Positions 35,796 to 47,516 of a stretch of 64,000 nt of DNA are shown in pieces. Positions within the stretch are counted from its first letter, which is position 1. Each line of letters opens with the position of its first letter. The position numbers and the translations under genes are program-made. The notes under the pieces were generated by a model that did not search any database, was not told where the DNA came from, and saw only the letters and a list, made by a program, of their open reading frames with translations. Source of the stretch: Phascolarctos cinereus (lineage: Eukaryota > Chordata > Mammalia > Diprotodontia > Phascolarctidae); contig NW_018343969.1 of assembly GCF_002099425.1 (NCBI RefSeq), positions 4,548,001 through 4,612,000 on the forward strand, in the 5' to 3' direction.

Positions 35796-36711
35796 AATCA
35801 GTATTTTGCTCTAGGATGCTAAAATTTAAAAAGCTCTGATAGCCATTTTACTCACTCATTCAGCAAGTAAAAATAACTGATCTTGGACCTTATGTAACAG
35901 TCATTTAAATTAAAACTCTGCCAGATGGCATGCTTCTTTTCACTTGTAGTTACACCCCAAATGAGCTCCCCTTGGAGTTAATTTGAGGGTGCCTTTTGTG
36001 CTAATAGGACTAGATGCCAGAATTTCCAGTCGTGATGCTGCATTTATATAAACTATTTTAAAATTATAAAGTGTAGTAATTCAAGGTATTCTTGTTCTTG
36101 TTATTATTACCATTATTATTATATTTCAGTACACTCCTGCCCAAAGGTCTGTAATTTGATCCCAATTCATATTTCTTCTGCAATTCAACTCCTATATGAT
36201 TTAGTGCACGGTTTTCAAGAATTGCTGTAGCCAAAACATTCAATGCACTCCAGCCAACTTAATGATGAGCCTTTATGAGTATAGATATGCTACTCCTCAT
36301 ATAAAAGACATATAGCCTTTCCATGGGCCAATACTTGCAGCCTTTCCAGCTAGGGATGGGCGTGCCAGAATTTTTCTTCTGTTGGCACAGCCTTTGAGAT
36401 CTCAGGGTCACCTTCATGCCACAGAGTAGCTTTAGAGCAGAAATTTAATAGAGTATTATTAGTGTTATATAATGGTAAATTTAAGACTAGCTACATACAT
36501 TTTCTTGGCCATGACATATACATAAATTGGAACTGAATGGAGATCAGTTTTTCATACACACAGAACAAATGTCAGATGAGGGCATCTTAGGATGTAATGA
36601 ACATTCATGACTAGAATACTTTAATGAGATTTAAAAGTCTATTCAAGATAAAAGCAAGGTTGCATATAACAAAGTTCCTAAATTAATAGTATTTTTAAAT
36701 ACTGTTAAAGG
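35796..36711. other. Unassigned sequence
   Basis: No gene or repeat recognised. Confidence 0.4.
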
Positions 36712-36900
36712 ATAGAGCAATGTGGCCTCCATGCTAGGAAGAACTAGGTTCCAAGTGATGCATACTACCTGTATGACCCTGGTTGAATCATTTAATTTCT
36801 TAAGGATCTATGTAATTCTCTTAGACTACAGGGTATAGACTTGCCTCAATAGGACTTTTCTCCTCAAGATGTTCCCTGGGTCCTTGAAATCACGAGGACA
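36712..36900 (+). mobile_element. Marsupial CORE-type SINE
   Basis: Degenerate sense copy: ATGCTAGGAAGAACTAGGTT, CTGTATGACCCTGGTTGAAT and CTCTTAGACTACAGGGTATA, ending GGGTCCTTGAAATCACGAGG. It belongs with the copies at 43935 and 58085, which share the ATGAAATCA tail. Confidence 0.6.
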
Positions 36901-37318
36901 TTCTCTCTCATTGTCCTTTAAATTATATACATCACTTCAGCAATTGTTACCATATTAGAATCAAGCCTGAAACATTTTTTTAAAATATAGACAGAATTCT
37001 ATTCCAAAAAGTATCATTGAGGATATGTGTGTCTGAAAGAGTAGGAAGGCTGGTACCATACTGAATGTTGGAGAAAATGCACTAGAAACTTGGAGTGTAA
37101 GCCTGTGACTCTTAAGATACAAAAGAGAAAGGTGTCAATGATTCTGGGTAGATTCTGTATGGAGGATTGATGGTAAAAATGGAGTCACAAAGTACTAATT
37201 GGACCTTCCTCCAGCCCAATTACCACATCCATGTTAAAGTTGGCTCCCACTACAAAGGCTCTCTAGCCGAATTAGTTGCAGCACATTAATAAAGGATTAT
37301 GCAATATATGGATGTTTT

Positions 37319-37332
37319 ATTACATCTCTTTT
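37319..37332. repeat. Target-site duplication, left copy (host L1)
   Basis: ATTACATCTCTTTT here matches ATTAGATCTCTTTT at 42357-42370 with one difference. The pair brackets the composite L1 plus HAL1. Confidence 0.75.
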
Positions 37333-39033
37333 TAAAAATTAATTAATTCATTTTTAATTTTCAATAATCATTTCCATAAACTCTTGAGTTCCCAATTTTC
37401 TTCCCATTCCCTTCCCCAAGATGGTGTGCAATCTGATATAGGCTCTACATATGCATTCCCACTAAACATATTTTCACATTAGTGATGTTGTAAGTAAGAA
37501 TTAGAACCAATAGGAGGAAAATCCAAAACAGAAGGGAAAAAAAAGAGCAAATAGTATGCTCCAATCTGCACTCAAACTCCATGGTTCCTTCTCTGCATGT
37601 GCACAGTATTCTCCATTATGAGACCCTTGGATAAGTCTTAAATCTTTGCATTGCCAAGAACAGCTAAGTCTACCAAAGTTAGTCTGTTATTGTGTACGAC
37701 ATTCTCCTGGTTCTGGTCATTTCCCTCAGCATCAATCCATACAAAGTCTTTCCAGGTTTTTCTGAAGTCTGCTTGCTCATCATTTCTTATAGCACATTCC
37801 ATCTCCTCAATTTCTAATTCTTGGCCACCACAGAAAGAGCTACTATAAATAATTTTGTACATGTGGGTCCTTTTCTCATTTGTATGATTTCTTTGGGATA
37901 CAGCCCTTGAAGTGCTATTACTGGGCCAACGATATGCACAATTTATAGCCCTTTGAGCATAGTACCAAATTGCTCGCCAGAATGGTTGGATCATTTCACA
38001 ACTCCACTAACAATGCATTAATGCTCCAATTTTCCCACAACTTCTCCAACATTTATAATTTTCCTGTTTTGTCATGTTAGCCAATCTGATAGGTGTGATG
38101 TGGTATCTTAGAGTTTTGATTTGCATTTCTCTAATCAATGGTGATTTAGAGCATATTTTTCATATGACTATAAATTCTTCATCTGCAAACTGTTCATATC
38201 TTTTGACTATTTATCAACTGGGGAATGACTTGTATTCTTATAACTTTGAATTAGTTCTCTATATATTTTAGAAATGATACTATTATCAGAGATACTGTTT
38301 GTAAAAATTCTTTCCCAGTTTTCTCCTTCCTTTCTAATCTTGATTGCTTTGGCTTTGTGCAAAAACTTTTCATTTTAATGTAATGAAAATTATCCATTTT
38401 GCATTTAATAATGTTCTCTATCTCTTGTTTGGGCATAAATTCTTCTGTTCTCCATAAATCTGACAGGTAAACTATTCCTTGCTCTCCCAGTTTGCTTATA
38501 GTATCAACCTTTATATCTAAATCATGTACCCATTTTGACTTTATTTTGGTATATGGTATAAGATTTTGGTCTGTGCCTAGTTTCTGCCATATTCTTTTCC
38601 ATTTTTCCCAGCAGTTTCTGTTTAGTAGTGAGTTCTTATCCCAGAAGTTGGGGCTTTGGGTTTATCAAACAGTATCCTACTATAGTCATTGATTACAGTG
38701 TCATGCATACCTAACATATTCCACTGATCCACCACTGTATGTCTTACCCAGCACCAAGTAGTTTGATGATTGCTGCTTTTTAATACAATTTAAGATCTAG
38801 TATGGCTAGGCCACTTTCCCTAGCATTTCTATTCATTAGTTCCCCTGATATCCTCGACCATTTCTTCTTCCAAATGAATCTTGTTATTATTTTGTCTAGC
38901 TCTATAAACTAATTTTTTGTAGTTTGATTGGTATAACCTTGAATAAGTTAATTAGTTTAGTTAGAATTGTCATTTTTATTAGCCTGGCCTACTTATAAGC
39001 AACTGATGTTTTTCCACTTATTTAGATCTGACT

Positions 39034-39430
39034 TTATTTGTGTGAAAAGTGTTTTGTAATTGTGTTCATATAGTTCCTAGGTTTTTTCAGCAGGTAGATT
39101 CCCAAATATTTTATGTCTACAGTAACTTTTAATGGAATTTCTCTTTCTATCTCTTGCTGTTGGGCTTTGTTGGTAATATATAGAAATGCTGATGATTTAT
39201 GTGGGTTTATTTTATATCCTGCAACTTTGCTAAAATTGTTTATTATTTCAAATAGTTTTTTACTTGATTCTCTAAGATTCTCTAAGTATATCATCGTATC
39301 ATCTGCAAAGAGTGATAGCTTAGTTTCTTCTTTGCCTGTACTAATATCTTAAATTTCTTTTTATTCCCTTTTTTCTAAAGCTAACATTTCTATTACCATA
39401 TTGAACAAGAGTTGTGATAATGGACATCCT
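39034..39430 (-). pseudogene. L1 ORF2 reverse transcriptase fragment
   Basis: Minus-strand blocks: a palm-domain start (QGCPLSP-like, near 39400), the catalytic FADD box at about 39303-39316, and IYLENLRESSKKLFEIINNF then SKVAGYKINPHKSSAFLYIT (39294-39170). A KYLGIYLLKKPRNYMNTITK block completes it. These match L1 ORF2 residues around and after the YADD/FADD motif. Stop codons interrupt the frame on both sides of the 86-codon open block, and the endonuclease is absent. Confidence 0.85.
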
Positions 39431-39497
39431 TGTTTCACCCCTGGGCTTATTGGAAATGCTTCTAGTTACATATAATTCTTGCTGAAAGTTTTAGGTA

Positions 39498-39510
39498 GAT
39501 GTTACTTATT
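39498..39510. repeat. Target-site duplication, left copy (HAL1 copy B)
   Basis: GATGTTACTTATT here and GATGCTACTTATT at 42347-42359 differ at one base and bracket HAL1 copy B. The target was L1 sequence. Confidence 0.8.
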
Positions 39511-40353
39511 TCTTTTTAAAAATTAATTTATTTGTTTTTAGTTTTCAACATTCACTTCCACAAGATTTTGAGTTCCTAATTTTCTCTCCAGCTTGTCCCT
39601 CCCCTCACCCCAAGATGGCATTCATTCTGAATACTCCTTCCCCTAATCTGCTCTCCCTTCTATCTTTCCCCTCACTTTGCTCATCCTCTTCCCCTTCAGT
39701 TTTCCTATAGGTCAGGATAGATTTCTATACCCTATTTCCTGTATATCTTATTTCCCAGTTGCATGTGAAAAAAATTTTTTTTAACTTTTGTTTTTAAAAC
39801 TTTAGGTTCCAAATTTTTTCCCTTTCTCCCTCCCCACCCACCTTCAATGAGAAGGCAAGCAGCTCAATACAGGTTATACATGTGTAGTCATGCAAAACAC
39901 TTCCATAGTAGTCATGTGAAACACTAAGTATATTTCCCTTCATTCCATACTGCCTCCATTTATTCTATTCTCTCTTTTGACCCTGTCCCTCCTTAGAAGT
40001 GTTTGCTTCTGATTACCCCCTACCCCGATCTACCCTCCCCTCTATCATGTTCCTGTTCTCTTATCCCCTTCATGCCCCGCCCATTTTCCTGTAGGGTAAG
40101 ATAGATTTCCATACCCAATTGAGTGTGTATATTATTTTGTCCTTAAGCAAAATCCAATGAAAATAAGATTCATTCATTCCCTCTCACCTTCCCTGTTTCC
40201 CCTCTACTGTAAAAGCCTTTTCTTGTCTGTTTTATGTGAAATAATTTACCCCATTCTACCTCTCCCTTTATCCTTCTCCCTGTATAATCCTTTCTCACCC
40301 CTTAATTTTATTCTCCAGATATCACCCCTTCATCTTCAACTCACCTTGTGCCT

Positions 40354-40414
<61 letters not shown>
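40354..40414. repeat. (TCTA)n tract inside HAL1 copy B
   Basis: About 15 tetranucleotide units in the 3' UTR, at the position homologous to tracts in copies A and C. Confidence 0.95.
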
Positions 40415-40415
<1 letters not shown>

Positions 40416-40576
40416 CTATCTACTCTAATGCTGAGAAAGGACTCATGAGTTACAAATATCATCTTTCCATGCAGAACATAAGCAATTCAACCTTAGTAAG
40501 TCTCTTATGATTTCTCTTTCCTGTTTACCTCTTCATCTTTCACTTGAATCTTTTATCTGAAAGTCAGATTTTCTAT

Positions 40577-41611
40577 TCAGCTCTGGTTTTTCATCAGGAA
40601 TTCTTGAAAGTCCCCTATTTTACTGAATGACCATTTTTTGCCCTGAAGGATTATACTCAGTTTTGCTGGGTAGGTGATTCTTGGCTGTAATCCTATCTTC
40701 TTTGCCCTCCAGAATATCATATTCCAAGACTTCTGGTCCCTTAATGTAGAAGCTGCTAAATCTTGTGTTATCCTGATTGTGTTTCCACAATACTTGAAGT
40801 TTTTTTTTTCTGACTGCTTGCATCCTTAACCTGGGAACCCTGGAATTTGGCTACAATATTCCTAGGAGTTTTCCTCTGGAGATCTCTTTCAGGAGGTGAT
40901 TGGTGGATTCTTTCAATTTCTATTTTGTCCTCTGGTTCTAAAATATCAGGGCAGTTTTCCTTGATGATTTCCTGAAAGATGATGTCTAGGCTTTTTTTTT
41001 TTTTAATCATGGCTTCCAGGTAGTCCAATAATTTTTAAATTCTCTCTCCTGGATCTATTATCCAGGTCAGTTGTTTTTCCAACGAGATATTTCACATTGT
41101 TTTCTATTTTTTCATTCTTTTGAATTTGTTTTACAGTGTCATGATTTCTCATAAAGTCACTACCTTCCAATTGCTCCATTCTAATTTGTAAGGAAGTATT
41201 TTCTTCAGTAAGCTTTTGGACTTCCTTTTCCATTTGTCCAATTTCACTTTTTAAGGCATTGTTCTCCTCATTGGCTTTTTGGACCTCATTTGCTACTTGG
41301 GTTAGGCTATTTTTTAAGGTGTTATTTTCTTCCATATTTTTCTGAGTCTCCTTTAGCAAGCTGTTGACTTGTTTTTCATGATTTTCTTGCATCACTCTCA
41401 TTTCTCTTCCCAGTTTTTCCTCTACTTCTCTTACTTGCTTCTCAAAACCCTTTTTGAGCTCTTCCATGGCCTGGGACCAATTCATACTTTTCTTGGAGGC
41501 TTTGGATGTAGGAGCTTCGACTTTGTTGTCTTCTTCTGGTTGTATTTTTTGATCTTCTTTGTCACCAAAGTAAGATTCTTTGGTCTGACTCTTTTTGCAT
41601 TGCTTGCTCAT
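40577..41611 (-). pseudogene. L1-type ORF1 protein, best-preserved copy (HAL1 copy B)
   Basis: Reads from ATG (41611-41609) to a TGA at 40579-40577, about 344 codons, close to the usual L1 ORF1p length. Residues 1-55 are charged and low-complexity (MSKQCKKSQTKESYFGDKED). A long coiled coil covers about 60-165, rich in EEN and KEVQKL heptads. The RRM begins at DLDNRSRRENLKIIGLP (about residue 182), and the C-terminal domain includes RKTPRNIVAKFQGSQV. At least two frameshifts fall in A-runs of the coding strand (near 40990-41004 and near 40800-40810), so it is a pseudogene with little other damage. Role by family: RNA-binding chaperone of the retrotransposition particle. Confidence 0.88.
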
Positions 41612-42346
41612 GATCCCAGCTAATTACTTCAGTCATAAACTCTTTGTTAAGGTAGGGGTCTGCTTCCAGTGTGGAGAATGTACTGTCCCAAGCTTTGGGG
41701 GTTTTGTGCAGCTGTTTTCAAAGATACTTCTAGGGACCTGAAAATTTTCAGTTCTTCCAAGGTGGTATGATAAGGGGTGAGGTGTTTACTCCTTTTCTGG
41801 CCTGTGCTGTGGTGTATGCATGACCACAAGCACTCTTTTCTGTCTTGGAACTGTGACCCCTGCAATGCTCCTTTTATCAGCCACTCAATTCTCCCTCAGT
41901 CAGTGGGCTTGAAGCTCAGGAGGCACTCACTACCCTAGAGCCAGGCTTAGGGACTGGGTTTGGGACCCTGTGCTTCTCTCACCACCACAGAAATAGACTT
42001 TTCCTGCTTACCTTTTAAGTTGTGATTGGCATTCATTGTTTGAGAAGTCTGGCAACCTCCACAGCTGCCTGTGATTCAGTCCTCTGAGGCCTGCTCCAGG
42101 TTTTCTGAGTCCTGGTTTGCCTGTGCACCCATGCAATACTTCACTCCTCTCCCTGCCCTACATGATATACCTTTCTGATCAACCATCCAAGTTATCTTGG
42201 GCTGGAAATTTGTTTCGCTCTGTCTTTTTGTGGTTTCTGCTGCTTTAGAATTTGTTTAAAGCCATTTTTTACAGGTATTTGGAGGGGTTTGGGGGAGAGC
42301 TCAAGTAAGTCACTGTTTTTACTCCACCATCTTGGCTCTGCCCCTC

Positions 42347-42370
42347 GATGCTACTTATTAGATCTCTTTT
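42347..42370. repeat. Overlapping right-hand target-site duplications (HAL1 copy B and host L1)
   Basis: The HAL1 right TSD (42347-42359) overlaps the right TSD of the older L1 (42357-42370). HAL1 therefore landed within the last ten or so bases of the L1 5' end. Confidence 0.75.
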
Positions 42371-43546
42371 GAATACATATTTTAGAGCAGTTATTGCCAA
42401 AAATTAAGTGTGTACTTTATATGAAGCATGCAACATGCTAAGAAAGGTCTTTTATCTGAGAAGTATGTTGTTTGTGTACAATGTAAAGACAGTGTTTAAA
42501 AACACGAGGGATTGTAGAGGAAAGAGCATTATAAGCAAAATTCCCAAGAAATGAAATGTTAAATATAAGCAGAAATTAAGAAATGGTGTTTAAAGAAACA
42601 TAGTTTGTACTGGTATGTATTGGAGTAAAGGATGAGGATTACAATTTTTATCATGCTGATATTCTACCCTCTCATCCCACTGAGCATACTCTGCAAGCTA
42701 TAAATTACTTATATTTGCATATCATTTTTAAATGCTTGAAATAAAATGTTAACCCAATGCTGTTGGCTTTTTTTTTGTAAAAATAATGATTCTTCAATAA
42801 ACTATATCTAATTTTCTTATATTTTAAACTACATATTTACATGAATGAAAATATTTAATTGGAAGTGTATGCAGAGGATATTTTTACTGGGCTAGAAAAA
42901 ATAAATATAATATTTTAGCAATTTTTCAAAGACTTAAGCTAAAATTGCTATTAATTTACATATATCATTGTTTTGATGACCACATCCCCTCACTAAAAAT
43001 GCTTATGTTTGTAAGAGGGAAGGAAGATTAAGATAGTGGGGAGGGAGAGAGAACAAGTGTAAAATATATTAGTTTGCTGGAGGAATAAGATTATTAGGTT
43101 ATTCTATTCATGCTTCTACCTTCATGATACTCTTTATTTACATAATATCTATATTTGTGTTGATTCCCATAAAATAAAGAAAATGCAATTCTCATAAAAG
43201 ACTCAGATAACTATGTAGTGAAGTGGATGCTATATGGATGCTACATTCAAATGTTTTAAAAATCATCAGTAGTAAATTGATGTGTCAGTATTTGCCATAT
43301 TGGCACTAGGGAAAAAAAAAATTTGAGTGTTTTATTTTAGTTGTCTTTGCATATTATAATTTTCAAAAAAAATTGATATTCAATATTTGTTCAATATTTC
43401 ATTCAAATACTAATACTGAAGCACCAGAGAAGAAATACTTGGTTCAGAAACCATGGACAAAGAAAAGACCAATGAAAGCACAATCATATAGTGCTTAGAT
43501 TAATCAAGTTATTTTTTATGTGCATTATAATTTATCAATCTTTCAA
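42371..43546. other. Unassigned AT-rich sequence
   Basis: No gene or repeat recognised. Confidence 0.45.
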
Positions 43547-43823
43547 AAGACATATGGGGCAGCTAGGTGGTGCTCTGGATAGAGCAGTAAGCCTGGAGTC
43601 GGGAAGACTCATCTTCATGATTTCAAATCTGGTTCCATTTACTAGCTGTGTCACCCTATTCAAGTTACTTAACCATGTTTCTCAGTTTCCTCATCTGTAA
43701 ATTGAATTGGAGAAAGAAATGGCAAACCACTCTAGTATCTTTGCCGAGAAAACTACAAATGAGTTCACAAAGAGTCAGACATGACCTAAATGAGTGAAGA
43801 ACAACAACAAAACCAAGACATAT
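43547..43823 (+). mobile_element. CORE/MIR-like SINE with RTE/BovB-type tail, with 9-base TSD
   Basis: Body at 43556-43814: GGGGCAGCTAGGTGGTGCTC head (box A region), TAGCTGTGTCACCCTATTC (CORE), GGAGAAAGAAATGGCAAACC, GTATCTTTGCCGAGAAAACT and AAAGAGTCAGACATGACC tail, ending (CAA)n. AAGACATAT repeats at 43547-43555 and 43815-43823. Family knowledge: the tail is what an RTE/BovB reverse transcriptase recognises. Confidence 0.88.
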
Positions 43824-43934
43824 AGGTAGAATCCTGTGCAGACAGATCTTTCTTTAGCTGTATTTTGTGCATGTCTATATTTCCTTTATTGATCCATGAT
43901 TTCTACTTCTATTTAATGTTGAAAATACATATTT

Positions 43935-44170
43935 TCAGAAGGCAATATATTGTAATGGATACAAGAATGTCATTTGAGTGAGAAAGACTAGGGTTCAAAT
44001 CCTGGCTCTCCCATATACTAGCTATGTGACCCTAGGGAAATTGATTAACTTCTCAGTAATCCCCAGAGACTCCTAAGATGATAGAAGTTATGAATGAATT
44101 GCAGATATGTGTGAATAAAGGCGATTTCTACAAAATAAGTTTATCACCTTGATGACATCATGACTCTTGA
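43935..44170 (+). mobile_element. Marsupial CORE-type SINE
   Basis: Sense copy with GGTTCAAATCCTGGCTCTCC (B box), TACTAGCTATGTGACCCTAG and a worn 3' half (CAGAGACTCCTAAGATGATA) unlike the RTE-tailed SINEs. Confidence 0.65.
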
Positions 44171-44374
44171 ACCAGTGCTCTTTCTGCTGTACCACACAGA
44201 AGTTAAAACACATTCTTTTTTTTAGAAACAATTTTATCCTCATTTTCTTTATGCTGTTTTAATTTGTCAATGTGAATTCAGTTATTGCTTTAAGGTCAGT
44301 CATGGAATTAGGCAAAATCTACTTAATGATAAATAAACATATTATTGTTCTTTTGGGAGATAATAACAATGGCT

Positions 44375-44545
44375 ACATATAAATAGCAATTTAATATTTT
44401 CTAGTTTTTTATATACATTATTACATTTAATTCTCATTACAGCTTAGTGAGTTAGATGCAACTCCTTCCCCCATTTTCAGATGATGAAACTGAGATTGAG
44501 AGTGGTAAAATGACTTTACCAGGGTCAAACAACTAATAAGTATTT
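44375..44545 (-). mobile_element. MIR SINE
   Basis: Antisense MIR: CATTATTACATTTAATTCTC, TTTTCAGATGATGAAACTGA, TGACTTTACCAGGGTCAAAC and AACTAATAAG. Confidence 0.7.
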
Positions 44546-45764
44546 TAGATAGAACTTTTATAAAAAGGGCCATCATTAAATGAAACTTTTGATAATTCCT
44601 AATGTCTTATCTGGCTCATGGGAGAGGATTCACAAGTTAAATCTACTTTGATCAATGAATTGAGACCATACAGTGACATATTTCTTATTACCAAAGTTAG
44701 AAAGAAAAAATTCCACATCATATTCTCTGTTCCAAAAAAAAAATAGACAGGCCTAAAGAAAGGCTATCTGAGATGAAGCAAACATAAAGGGAGGTAGAGC
44801 AAGGGATATATTTTAATATTATTTTGATAAGCTCACATTATTTTATGTAAAAAAGTACACTCAGGAAGGCAACTAGTTATGTGTTTTGTTAAGCTAAGTC
44901 TTCATTTGTTACAATGAAAACTCAAAACCATCATCTCATAGGAAGCACAATTTTCAAAACCTGCTTAAGCTACACAAATGCCTTATCTCTGGCTCTGTTA
45001 ACAGGTAATAAAACCATTACATTTATGTTTTTTAAGCCTAAAATATATTTCAAAAGTTCCTTCTGAAGAGATAATGCTCTGACTGCTGTTTTGTGTTCTT
45101 AGGATATAATTGGTATCTTACAGTGTGATGATATCAGTTCTAAGAAACACATTAAATCATCATGTCTAGCAGTGTCATAACACATTCAATTTTATCTCCA
45201 TTTTCTCTTATTGTCTGTTCAGGAAATGATTTCCACTGTACATTGGGTTAGGCCCTTTTGCTTCAAGGTCTAATCACAGATGCCCTAGTTGTTTTGGAGC
45301 CCAGTTGTCATTGTTAATTGTTGTTTTAATCTAATCAGAATGATCTGAATAGTCCATACCCTCCAAATTCACAGCAACCAGATGAATATATTATAATGTT
45401 AGCTTATTGGTTTATAAGCAGGATAGGACTGGGTCCTAAGGTAGTCATGTTGCTGTTATGCAGAGTCCACTGATCTCTGGAAAGAAGATGCCTGTGTAAT
45501 TAGGTTGAAATGATGCTAAACGTTTGTCTAGATTATGATAGAGCCTGGAAGATCATGTTCTTCTATTAAAGGAGCTATATCTATTTAAGCCACAAAATCT
45601 AACTGTTCCTTAAAAGGTTACCTTCTCTATTCCTCCATTCAATAAGCATTTTTGAACATCCAATTTAAAGGATAGCTCTACATACAATTGTTATATAATT
45701 GTGTACTTCACTTTGCATTTGCTGCTCTGCCTGGTTTCAACTATGCAAAACAAGATGTACCTAC
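44546..45764. other. Unassigned sequence
   Basis: No gene or repeat recognised. About 45200-45480 is non-repetitive and less AT-rich. It could be constrained, but nothing in it proves so. Confidence 0.4.
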
Positions 45765-45950
45765 ACTGGGTACCTCTTGTCCTCCAGAGTCCTTTTCTGC
45801 TTTCCTTTGTGTGTTGTCTCCCCCCATTAGACTGTCTGCTCCTTGAGGACAGGGATAGTCTTTCTTTTTATTAATTGTATCCGAAGACCTTAGCACAGTG
45901 CCTGACACATATCAGTTGCTTCATAAATGTTTATTGGATCTATCAGATTG
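45765..45950 (+). mobile_element. L2 LINE 3' end
   Basis: Sense 3' UTR: CCCATTAGACTGTCTGCTCC, TTGAGGACAGGGATAGTC, CCTTAGCACAGTGCCTGACA and CATAAATGTTTATTGGATC. Confidence 0.8.
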
Positions 45951-46860
45951 GATATCTAAGGAAAGCAAAAAGGCCCAGTGTTTCTCCAGAAGAGCACATG
46001 ATGCAATATTGGAGATAAGTCATGAAAAATAAAACAGTTGGAGGATACTTCCCAGATAATAGCTAAGCAGCTGTGTAGTTCTGTATACTAAACTATACTG
46101 AAAAGCTTTGAGGAGTTATAAAACCAAGCAGTGTTCCCCATGGGACAGGGGTGATTAAACCTTGAAGAGAATGTAGGATTTGGCTCAGCAGAGAGGATGA
46201 TGGGGAAGTGTGCTTCAGGCAAGAGAGTCATCTCAAGCAGGAACATAACAAGGCATGGAAGTCTATGGAGATCAGCCTAGCTAGAATGCAGAGGCCAATT
46301 GTGACAATATCGTAATTACAACATATCATTGAATGCTTCTGATTGGAATTTTCTGGTTGTCCATTTTCTACCTTTACAATCTTGTTCTAGAGATCCTGGT
46401 ACCATTCTCCCCTCAGCTCTCTCTCTAATACTGTTGCACTTTTCTTTATCCTACATTTCTTCATACAACTGTGAACTGGAACATTGCCCCTGTTTTGGTT
46501 TTATGTTTATTATGCCATTCCTTTTAACTCATTCGCATTCTTTGTAATCGTGTAAAGGCTCCATTTGATCTTTCTCTTTTCTAACTTTGAAAAATCTGTA
46601 TAATCCATTCAGGCTGCCTGGACTTTTAATCACTGGCATATTTCAAGTCAATATTACCAGTTAAAAGTGATATAATTATCTTGTATTTTTCTCTTCAAAG
46701 TGTTCATTTATGTTTATTCATGAAAAAGCTATAGTGTAAGACCTAAAGGCAAAAAGAGTTCAAAAACATATCCTCTTATTTTGCCAACAATGTGTTTGTC
46801 AGGACTTTTCAGTGTCCATGTAGCCTGGAAGAAATGTTTCTATTTTATATGAAACCTCAA
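45951..46860. other. Unassigned sequence
   Basis: No gene or repeat recognised. Confidence 0.4.
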
Positions 46861-47516
46861 AAGTTTAATTCTCTGAACAATATTGTTGTTACTATATTCA
46901 ATGTTCTTTTGGTTCTGTTTATTTCACTCTTCAAAATTTCATTCAAGTCTTTCCATATTTTTCTAAAACTAACCTGCTCATTATTTTTACAACAAAATAG
47001 TATTCCATCACAATCATATAGCACAACTTCTTTTGTCATCCCCCAGTTGATGACCATCTTCTCAATTTCCAGTTCTTTGCCACCATAAAGAGCTGCTTTA
47101 AATATTTTAGAACATACAAGTTCCTTTCCTGTTTCCTTATATCACCTTGGGAAACAGACCTAATAGTGGTATTGTTAGGTCAAAGGGTATAAAACATCAT
47201 TATAAATGGTGGTTAGGAAGGGTATCCTGGAAATATGGGGAATGTGGTGGAGTAAGATGAGGAAAAAGGCAGCCAGCAAGAATGAGAAAAAAAAAAGCAA
47301 GATGTAGAAACCAAATTGCAAAGGCTTCTCTTGAATTTTCCCACAGTGGATTCTTATAGGAAAGAACTGATAAACAGAAGTATTGATAGTATCATTTTAT
47401 ATATATGAAAATGTATGTGTGAAATGGGAGCCTTTTCTAGTGGGGGGTGGGGGGGAAGACAGCTTGGAAATTAAAATGTAAGAAAAATAAATTAAATTTT
47501 TATAAGTTCAATTCTC
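46861..47516 (+). mobile_element. Short L1 with 5' inversion (twin priming) and captured filler DNA
   Basis: Bounded by AAGTTTAATTCTC (46861-46873) and AAGTTCAATTCTC (47504-47516), a 13-base TSD with one difference. Inside are three parts. Bases 46874-47188 are L1 3'-region sequence in antisense (TTTCATTCAAGTCTTTCCAT, AATAGTATTCCATCACAATC, CCACCATAAAGAGCTGCTTT, TTGTTAGGTCAAAGGGTAT). Bases 47189-47354 are not L1. Bases 47355-47503 are the L1 3' terminus in sense (GGAAAGAACTGATAAACAGA, AAATGGGAGCCTTTTCTAGT, AGCTTGGAAATTAAAATG). The inverted part lies upstream of the sense part in L1 coordinates, as twin priming predicts. Confidence 0.8.
47189..47354 (+). repeat. Filler: near-identical copy of 48060-48224
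   Basis: About 166 bases, starting ATAAAACATCATTATAAATG and ending CCCACAGTGGATTCT. They match 48060-48224 except for one substitution and one A-run length change by my reading. The copy lies exactly at the inversion junction of the L1 insertion. Confidence 0.9.

Larger units (their letters stand above)
37333..39510 (-). mobile_element. 5'-truncated L1 (ORF2 end and 3' UTR), host of HAL1 copy B
   Basis: About 2.17 kb of minus-strand L1. The 3' end is an AATTAATTAATTTTTAAA tail at low coordinate. Above it lie a 3' region with AGCAATTTGGTACTATGCTC and TATAGTAGCTCTTTCTGTGG (complement frame) and the C-terminal part of ORF2. The reverse transcriptase remnant lies at about 39034-39430. The remaining few bases of its 5' end lie beyond HAL1 copy B, at 42347-42356. 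TSDs at 37319-37332 and 42357-42370 bound the whole. Confidence 0.85.
39511..42346 (-). mobile_element. HAL1-type (ORF1-only L1-derived) retrotransposon, full-length copy B
   Basis: A complete minus-strand element of about 2.84 kb. The 5' end at 42346 reads GAGGGGCAGAGCCAAGATGG. The 5' UTR runs to 41612, ORF1 spans 41611-40577, and a 1.07-kb 3' UTR holds a (TCTA)n tract at 40354-40414 and G-rich sense-strand stretches. It ends in an A-rich tail at 39511-39535. There is no ORF2. Two G-rich 3'-UTR segments around 39560-39740 and 39800-40120 resemble each other, each with a CCCTCCCC-type step and a following TAGGGTAAGATAGATTT-like step, which suggests an internal duplication in the family. TSDs are present on both sides. 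Confidence 0.85.

Noticed and set aside
37638-37994. 118-codon minus-strand open frame
   Set aside because: It lies in the L1 3' region below the ORF2 remnant and recurs, broken, at 46890-47190 and 15700-15945. It is repeat sequence, with no evidence of a protein.
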